This document shows positions 45,322-50,546 of a stretch of DNA of 50,546 bases, piece by piece. Below the pieces are notes generated by a model. That model made no database searches and was not told the DNA's origin. It worked only from the letters and a program-made list of their open reading frames with translations. The position numbers were made by a program, and so were the translations under genes. This DNA is from Methanomicrobiales archaeon (GTDB lineage: Archaea; Halobacteriota; Methanomicrobia; Methanomicrobiales; JACTUA01), in contig JACTUA010000008.1 of the NCBI GenBank assembly GCA_015660865.1, positions 1 to 50,546 of the forward strand, in the 5' to 3' direction. Positions within the stretch are counted from its first letter, which is position 1; every line of letters begins with the position of its first letter.

Positions 45322-45445
45322 GCGTGGACCACTGGTGGAAGGTAGGGGGGATCAGGGGCAGGGCGGGGTTCCCCGCCCATCCGTACATGGGATCAAGGTG
45401 GATATCCGACCATAATATCCTTTTAGTTCCTGAACGTGGGAGGTA

Positions 45446-45520
45446 CGGGCTTGGGGGGATTCGAACCCCCGACATTCACCTTAGGAGAGTGACGCCCTAT
45501 CCTGGCTAGGCCACAAGCCC
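45446..45520 (-). tRNA. tRNA-Arg (anticodon CCT)
   Basis: Reverse complement folds as a canonical cloverleaf. It has a 7-bp acceptor GGGCTTG/CAAGCCC, a D-arm with GG in its loop, an anticodon stem TCACT/GGTGA (closing T-G wobble) with loop CTCCTAA, a 5-nt variable loop, and a 5-bp T-stem of G/C with loop TTCGAAT. The discriminator is G and CCA is not encoded. The anticodon CCT reads AGG. A TATA element about 26 bp upstream is shared with trm1. Confidence 0.92.
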
Positions 45521-45541
45521 TCTTTTTATTACGTTTCTCTG

Positions 45542-45550
45542 GGTATATCT
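45542..45550. promoter_or_regulatory. TATA element shared by tRNA-Arg and trm1
   Basis: GTATATCTA on the plus strand and TAGATATAC on the minus strand coincide. Its centre is about 26 bp from the mature 5' end of the tRNA on one side and about 36 bp from the trm1 ATG on the other, so both could be driven from one palindromic core. Confidence 0.5.
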
Positions 45551-45582
45551 ATAATGGTAGCGTCGAATCCCGGGGGCTTTTC

Positions 45583-46695
45583 ATGGATCTCGTACCTGTC
45601 ACCGAGGGGGGGACCGAGTTCCTCGTTCCTGTCCAGGACCCTGCCCGCGCCTTCCCCCCCGGATCCTCGCCGGTCTTCTTCAACCCGAGGATGGCCCTCT
45701 CCCGGGATGCCACCACCCTCCTCCTCCGGGGGATCCCCCTCGAGAGCTACCTGGACGCCATGGGGGCGACAGGTGCCCGGGGGATCCGCGTGGCAGGCGA
45801 GTGCAGGATTCCGGTGACCATCAACGACCGCGACACCCTCGCAGTCGATGTGATCCAGAAGAACGCGGCCTATGCCGGGGTTCCCGCCGAGATTACCCAG
45901 TGTGACGTGAACCTTCTCCTCTCGTCCCGGAGGTTCGATGCAGTGGATCTCGATCCCTTCGGCACCCCGGCCCCCTTTGTCGACGCAGCCGCCCGTTCCG
46001 CCCGGAAGTACCTCTTCGTCACCGCCACGGATACCGCCCCCCTCTGCGGAGCCCACGGGCGTGCGGGGGCCCGCCGGTACTTCGCGCATCCGGTGAATAA
46101 CGAATACCATCGCGAGACCGGCCTGCGCACCCTCCTCGGCTTCATCGTTCGGGAGGTGGTGAAGTATGACAGGGGGTTGGAACCCCTCCTCTCATTCACC
46201 CGTGAGCATGCCATACGTCTCCACCTGAAGATCCATCCCGGAGTCCGTCATGCCGACGAGACCCTTGATCGGATGGGCTTCATCCTGCAGTGCAACCGGT
46301 GCTTCTACCGCTTGGAGGAACCCGGCCTCGTCCCTTCGGGCGGGCAATGCACGTGCGGCGGGAAATTCATCCCTATCGGGCCCCTCTACCTCGGGGCCAT
46401 CAACCATCCCGGGGTCATCTCCTCCATGCTCGACCGGCTCCCCTCGGTGCCGCTTGCCGCGGGCAAGGAACTCTTCCGGCTCCTCTCACTCCTGCAGGAG
46501 GAACTTCCCACATCGAGCCACTACGACTACCACCGGATGGCAAGATCCCTCCACACCTCCCCTCCGCCGATAGAGACAGTCCTGCGGAGGGTTGAGGATT
46601 CGGGCTACCGGGTGAGCCGGGCGCACTACTCTGGGACCGCGATCAAGACCGATGCACCCGTCGGGGTGCTGGAGCGGGCGATCAACGGCGAGTGA
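45583..46695 (+). CDS. trm1: tRNA (guanine26-N2)-dimethyltransferase
   Basis: The 370-residue Trm1 methylates G26 of tRNA. It begins with VTEGGTEFLVP, has the SAM-domain acidic loop DLDPFGTPAPFVDAA, the NEYHRE segment and a zinc-finger-like C-x2-C plus CTCGG region near residue 240-265. The gene abuts a tRNA gene and converges on the GTPase with a 14-bp overlap. Confidence 0.92.
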   Translation: MDLVPVTEGGTEFLVPVQDPARAFPPGSSPVFFNPRMALSRDATTLLLRGIPLESYLDAMGATGARGIRVAGECRIPVTINDRDTLAVDVIQKNAAYAGVPAEITQCDVNLLLSSRRFDAVDLDPFGTPAPFVDAAARSARKYLFVTATDTAPLCGAHGRAGARRYFAHPVNNEYHRETGLRTLLGFIVREVVKYDRGLEPLLSFTREHAIRLHLKIHPGVRHADETLDRMGFILQCNRCFYRLEEPGLVPSGGQCTCGGKFIPIGPLYLGAINHPGVISSMLDRLPSVPLAAGKELFRLLSLLQEELPTSSHYDYHRMARSLHTSPPPIETVLRRVEDSGYRVSRAHYSGTAIKTDAPVGVLERAINGE

Positions 46696-47794
46696 CGATA
46701 GAGACGATATCCCCGTCGTGCACCTTGTAATGGATCCCTACCCGCTGCCCGGGGTGCTTCACCGCATCTCCCCAGATCCGGGCGTACCGGAACTTCTCCA
46801 CGAACTCCCGGTGCAGCTTCCGGCAGACATCCTCGATGGTGGCATTCCTCCGGAGGATCATGGGCTCTTCGAGGTCCGCCGCCTCTCCCTGGGGCTTCAT
46901 GTACGCCCTGATAAAGCCGAGGTGATCGTAGATAGCATCCTTCACCTCCTCCATGTGATATCCCGAAGCCGCCGAGATCAAGAGGGGGCGCTCGCCGAAC
47001 CGCGCGGTGAGGTCCTCCTCGATGGACTGCATGGTCGCCCCGTCCACCAGGTCCACCTTGTTCACCGCAAGGAGAGCGGGCACATAGACCCGGTTCCCGA
47101 GCATGGTATCGATAAGGTCGTCCTGCGTGGCCCCGCCCCGGATCAGGACATGGGCATTCACCAGACGGTACTCGGCCATGATGGCCCGGATCTCCTCGTC
47201 GTCCATGCCGATCTCCCCCACCGAACCGACATGCACCCCGCCGATTGATGTCTTCCGGATGGTGATGTCCGGTTTCTCGCGGTTGATCCGGATCCCGGCA
47301 TCCGCAAGCTCCCTGATCAGGATATCGAAGTGCTTCTCGTTCCAGACATCGACAAGAAGGACGATCATGTCCGCCGAACGGACGACGGAGATCACCTCCT
47401 TGCCCCGGCCCTTGCCCATCGCGGCCCCCGCGATCATGCCCGGTATGTCCAGGATCTGGATCTTCGCCCCCCGGAACTCCAGCGCCCCGGGGATTACGGT
47501 TACTGTTGTAAACGCATAGGACGCGACCTCGGACTCTGTCCCGGTGAGGGCATTGAGCAGCGTGGACTTCCCTGTCGAGGGGAACCCGACCAGCACGGCG
47601 GTGGCGTCCCCGCTCTTCTTCACCGAGAAGCCCTCGCCCCCGCCACCGGCTTTTAACGCCCGCTGGACGGCGTCATCCTTCAGCTTCGCGAGCTTGGCCT
47701 TCAGCCGGCCGATGTGCTTCGACGTGGCCTTGTTGTAGGGGGTGGAGCTGATCTCCTCCCCTATCGCAAGGATCTCGTCCTCAAGGCCGGTCAT
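46682..47794 (-). CDS. DRG/Obg-family GTPase with TGS domain
   Basis: A 370-residue GTPase of the DRG type. N-terminal TPYNKATSKHIGRLKAKLAKLK; P-loop GFPSTGKST; G3 DIPGM; G4 NKVD; a C-terminal TGS-like domain with KHPGQRVGIHYKVHDGDIV. DRG proteins associate with ribosomes. The ATG at 47794 follows an AT-rich TATA-like element by about 28 bp, again predicting a leaderless mRNA. Confidence 0.9.
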   Translation of the reverse strand: MTGLEDEILAIGEEISSTPYNKATSKHIGRLKAKLAKLKDDAVQRALKAGGGGEGFSVKKSGDATAVLVGFPSTGKSTLLNALTGTESEVASYAFTTVTVIPGALEFRGAKIQILDIPGMIAGAAMGKGRGKEVISVVRSADMIVLLVDVWNEKHFDILIRELADAGIRINREKPDITIRKTSIGGVHVGSVGEIGMDDEEIRAIMAEYRLVNAHVLIRGGATQDDLIDTMLGNRVYVPALLAVNKVDLVDGATMQSIEEDLTARFGERPLLISAASGYHMEEVKDAIYDHLGFIRAYMKPQGEAADLEEPMILRRNATIEDVCRKLHREFVEKFRYARIWGDAVKHPGQRVGIHYKVHDGDIVSIVTRR

Positions 47795-47900
47795 TGCACT
47801 ATCAATTCGCAGGGAGACGTAAAGAAAATATCCTGAAATCCAGCGGAGTGAACTTCCGGATGGGAGAACCCACTTCCCGTACCGTATCAGGGATGGCGGC

Positions 47901-48182
47901 TCACCGGGACTCTTCTCTTCTCCACCAGAGGTATGCGATGACGCAGGTACCCCCCAGGACGACGAGAATAACACCGTACAGGAGAGGATTCCCCTCGAGT
48001 GAGAACCCGAACCACCCACCCCCGGGCTCTTCCTCCGCGCTGGGGAGGCCGACTGCCTGGTTGTACCGCTCTTCAATTCCCATAGGTCCCGTCATCCGGT
48101 ATGCCGCGAGGGATATGATGGCAACCATAACGAGGATCAACCCGAATAGGATGAGCCCTTTCCTGCGGTCCAGCGCAGTCAC
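47901..48182 (-). CDS. Small CbiN/PDGLE-like component of a Co/Ni transporter
   Basis: A 93-residue protein with two transmembrane helices flanking an extracellular loop rich in Glu and Gly. This is the topology of CbiN and PDGLE accessory subunits, but the sequence keeps only a distant GIEERY in place of PDGLE. The GTG start overlaps the cbiM stop by 4 bp, which supports the assignment by context. Confidence 0.7.
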   Translation of the reverse strand: MTALDRRKGLILFGLILVMVAIISLAAYRMTGPMGIEERYNQAVGLPSAEEEPGGGWFGFSLEGNPLLYGVILVVLGGTCVIAYLWWRREESR

Positions 48183-48826
48183 GGGCGGCCACCACCCAGG
48201 AGGTCGGGTTTCACCTTTCCGATATACTCTACGATAAAACCGGTAACGAAGGCCTCGACAACCGCGACACCCATGTTCACGGCCGCGAGGAGGGAGAGGC
48301 CGGTGAGGATCTGGACAGGTGTCTGGGTCACGCCCTGTATCCCCGAAACGAGGATGATGGCAATCATCGCGATATTCCCGACGAACAGCCCCCCGAAGGT
48401 GGCAATCCCTGCCCGGGAGAAGAGGCTGGGGGTGACCCTTTTTAAGGCCCTGAAGGTCAGGTACCCGGTTGTCACCTCGGAGAAGTTCACGAGCACGTTC
48501 GCCCCTATGAGCCCCCATCCCCCGTGGCCGATGGCCGCCGAGAGGATGTTCACGATAAAGACGATGAAACTCCCGAGGACCGGGCCCGCGAGGATGCCGA
48601 TGAGGGGGGTAAGGTTCATGTGCACACCCCCGAACAAGGGAACCTGCACCTGGAATACCGCAAAAGAGGCCGCTGTGACAAAGGCAGCAACCGTAATCTC
48701 TCTCGCCCCCGCTCTCCTCATCCTCGCCCATACGAGGGCAGCGCCGATGAGGACGAGGGTAAAGATCCACCAGACAAGTACCCAGAAGAGGGTGAAGGAA
48801 CCGTCAGGGAGATGAATGTGTGCCAC
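48179..48826 (-). CDS. cbiM: Cobalt/nickel ECF transporter substrate-binding membrane protein CbiM
   Basis: A 215-residue polytopic S-component. The N-terminal MAHIHLPDGSF forms the metal-binding site (the initial His residues), and the central FGGVHMNLTPLIGILAGP is diagnostic. The start is a GTG. It imports Co or Ni, both needed in methanogens (corrinoids, F430, hydrogenases). A TATA box near 48861-48868 would permit transcription separate from cbiO. Confidence 0.88.
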   Translation of the reverse strand: MAHIHLPDGSFTLFWVLVWWIFTLVLIGAALVWARMRRAGAREITVAAFVTAASFAVFQVQVPLFGGVHMNLTPLIGILAGPVLGSFIVFIVNILSAAIGHGGWGLIGANVLVNFSEVTTGYLTFRALKRVTPSLFSRAGIATFGGLFVGNIAMIAIILVSGIQGVTQTPVQILTGLSLLAAVNMGVAVVEAFVTGFIVEYIGKVKPDLLGGGRP

Positions 48827-48926
48827 AGGAACCCGCTACCGACCGGCCGTATCCGGCTGTCGTATATCGCCCGATGCCCTTATCAAGATTTCTGAGAATT
48901 TGGACCGGTACAAAACCTTGGGACGG

Positions 48927-49823
48927 TCATCCCTTCCCGTGGACCTCCTTCAGCGCGGCGACGAGTTCCACCTGCCTGACCGGCCGTTTTCCCGGGACGA
49001 CGCCCATTGCCGTGCAGCAGTCCAGGTAGAGCTTGATACCCGACGGGATCGCAAGGCCGGCCTCCCGGATCAGGTCCGTGTCATAGAAGATCTCGGCGGG
49101 CGGGCCTTCGGCAAAGACGGACCCGTTCTTCACCATGCAGATCCGGTCGGCGATCCGTGCCGCGAAGTCGAGATCATGGGTGGCCACCACCACCCCGATC
49201 CCGAACTCCTCCTTGAGGCCGATGATGAGTCTCTCGACCATCCCGCTGTGCACCGGGTCGAGGTCCGAGGTGGGTTCATCGAGGGCGATGACCTGCGGCC
49301 TCATGGCAAGGATGCCGGCGATGGCTACCAGGCGCTTCTCTCCCCCGCTCAGGTAGTTCGGGATCTTCCTCGCAAGATGCGCCCCGCCTACCGCCGAAAG
49401 TGCCTGCATCGCCCTCTCCTTTGCCTCGTCCCGAGCGAGACCCATATTGAGAAGCCCGAACATCACGTCATCGAGGACCGTGGGTGCAAAGAGCTGGTCG
49501 TCGGACTGCTGGAAGACCACTCCAACCACCCTCCAGAGATCGGATCTCTCGGCCACCGAGAGCATCCTTCCCTGGACGAGGATCTTACCCTGCGAAGGCG
49601 TCAGGAGGCCGTTTAAGTGTTCGATGAGGGTCGACTTCCCTGAACCGTTCGGCCCGCAGATGACCACGATCTCGTTCTTCATGACATGGAAGCACATGTC
49701 ATGGATCCCGATGCTCCCATCGGGATAGGAGTGGCTTGCGCAGTCAACGTGGATGATCTCCCGCTCTGGATCTACGACCGGGCACGGGGTCGGCCCGTGT
49801 ACCTCCCTTCGTGTGATCGTCAT
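48927..49823 (-). CDS. cbiO: ECF transporter ATPase CbiO
   Basis: A 298-residue ABC ATPase: Walker A GPNGSGKST, Q-loop VFQQSDDQLF (the ECF-type sequence), signature LSGGEKR, Walker B VIALDEPTSDLDP, switch ATHD. The first 25 residues are an extra extension relative to the shortest homologues. The gene lies 6 bp after cbiQ. Confidence 0.9.
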   Translation of the reverse strand: MTITRREVHGPTPCPVVDPEREIIHVDCASHSYPDGSIGIHDMCFHVMKNEIVVICGPNGSGKSTLIEHLNGLLTPSQGKILVQGRMLSVAERSDLWRVVGVVFQQSDDQLFAPTVLDDVMFGLLNMGLARDEAKERAMQALSAVGGAHLARKIPNYLSGGEKRLVAIAGILAMRPQVIALDEPTSDLDPVHSGMVERLIIGLKEEFGIGVVVATHDLDFAARIADRICMVKNGSVFAEGPPAEIFYDTDLIREAGLAIPSGIKLYLDCCTAMGVVPGKRPVRQVELVAALKEVHGKG

Positions 49824-49829
49824 GGCCGG

Positions 49830-50546
49830 TCACCAACCCCCCGAAGAAAGCACCAGGGAACCCGCGGCCATGACAAGAATACAAAGGGCGAGAACCCCGT
49901 ACCCCCCGATGCCCGGAGCCGGTATCTCCGTCGTATTCGAGTATGAGCCCCGGTAACCCCTGGCCCTCATCGCCTTTTCCACCCTCTCGGCACGGTCGAA
50001 GGAGCGGATGAAGACGAGGCCGATGATCTCGGCAAAGAGGGTCCCTTCGGTCCTCATCCCGCGGACGAGACTCCCGCCACGGGATCGCACCGCCTTCAGG
50101 ATGGACCCCACCATGGCGAAGGTCAGGAAGAAGAACCGGTACGCCATGAGGAAGATCTGGTCAATGGGGGCGGGAAAGATGCGGGAGATCATCCCGGAGA
50201 GGTACTCGTACCGGGTGGTCATCAGGAAGAAGAGGGAATAGGTGACCGATATCAGGGTTTTCAGCGAAAGGGTCACGACGAGGAGGATCCCCATGTCAGT
50301 GAGGATGACGGGGATCCCTGCGACCGAGAAGCCGAGGACGGGATTCCCCGGCTGGGTCCACGCCAGGATCCCCACGAGGGAGATGACGAAGAGGAGGGGA
50401 AAGAGGTACCAGCGGAAGAGCTTCTTCACGGGGAGCTTCGCAAGAATAAACAGGGAGAGGACCGTCAGGTACAGCACCAGGAGGACGAGCGGATTTCGCA
50501 GGAGGGTAATCCCGATGATCAGCACGGCAAGGGAGAAGAGCTTGGT
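49830..50546 (-). CDS. cbiQ: ECF transporter transmembrane protein CbiQ (5' end outside window)
   Basis: At least 238 residues; the reading frame is open to the window edge, so the start lies upstream beyond 50546. Several hydrophobic helices are followed by the coupling segment VFIRSFDRAERVEKAMRARGYRG, the R-A-x-RGY motif that contacts CbiO. It forms the operon cbiQ-cbiO-cbiM-small subunit. Confidence 0.85.
   Translation of the reverse strand, partial: TKLFSLAVLIIGITLLRNPLVLLVLYLTVLSLFILAKLPVKKLFRWYLFPLLFVISLVGILAWTQPGNPVLGFSVAGIPVILTDMGILLVVTLSLKTLISVTYSLFFLMTTRYEYLSGMISRIFPAPIDQIFLMAYRFFFLTFAMVGSILKAVRSRGGSLVRGMRTEGTLFAEIIGLVFIRSFDRAERVEKAMRARGYRGSYSNTTEIPAPGIGGYGVLALCILVMAAGSLVLSSGGW

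Overview
The window is a dense, high-GC stretch of chromosome from a methanogenic euryarchaeon, most likely of the order Methanomicrobiales. The archaeal markers are unambiguous: proteasome alpha, SBDS, L15e, L37Ae, RpoP, RNase P Pop5/Rpp30, Trm1, TrmI, alpha-NAC, the Pcc1 KEOPS subunit, a geranylgeranyl-lipid prenyltransferase, archaetidylinositol-phosphate synthase, and TATA-box promoters with many leaderless or very short leaders. The methanogen assignment rests on an HdrA-type protein, a tungstate transporter and families such as DUF2150, DUF2117 and DUF116. The order is inferred from gene content and not proven. There is no IS element, integrase or CRISPR array.

Layout. 1-2.7 kb: tail of a surface protein, a DUF2150/DUF5814-like pair and two small membrane proteins. 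2.7-8.6 kb: a tightly overlapping minus-strand operon pyrG-guaAb-argD-hisC-adenylate kinase-archaetidylinositol-phosphate synthase. 8.7-12.5 kb: thioesterase, DJ-1 protein, and a copper ATPase followed by a tiny YHS protein. 12.6-16.8 kb: a large TPR membrane protein, then hisD-nfi. 17-21.6 kb: a molybdenum/tungsten locus, with a homologue of the molybdenum storage protein, a divergent 69-aa protein, a tungstate-binding lipoprotein and the TupB/TupC transporter. 21.8-25.2 kb: MBL hydrolase, DNA ligase, membrane protein. 25.3-30.7 kb: the archaeal translation/RNase P/proteasome superoperon, lacking the exosome genes usually found in it. 30.8-32.8 kb: moaC and a fused NAD(P)HX repair enzyme carrying an in-frame tandem palindromic insertion. 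32.8-35.7 kb: DHH phosphoesterase-PUA-NAC-TrmI. 36-43 kb: DUF1805, pyrBI, coaD, gamma carbonic anhydrase, short HdrA paralogue, mtnA, DUF116, bactofilin-like protein and the lipid prenyltransferase. 42.9-43.3 kb: a hairpin-rich intergenic region that may encode a small RNA. 43.3-50.5 kb: KimA-like permease, tRNA-Arg(CCT), trm1, a DRG-type GTPase and a cobalt/nickel ECF transporter that runs off the end.

How it fits together. Most genes are housekeeping, packed in operons with 4-bp ATGA/GTGA overlaps. The distinctive physiology is metal handling: Cu export, Mo/W uptake with probable storage, molybdopterin synthesis (moaC) and Co/Ni uptake, all fitting a methanogen's metalloenzyme demand. The most unusual items are the palindromic insertion inside nnrDE, the Mo/W uptake-and-storage locus, the exosome-less superoperon, an in-frame duplicated tail behind a TAG stop, and the hairpin-rich intergenic region.
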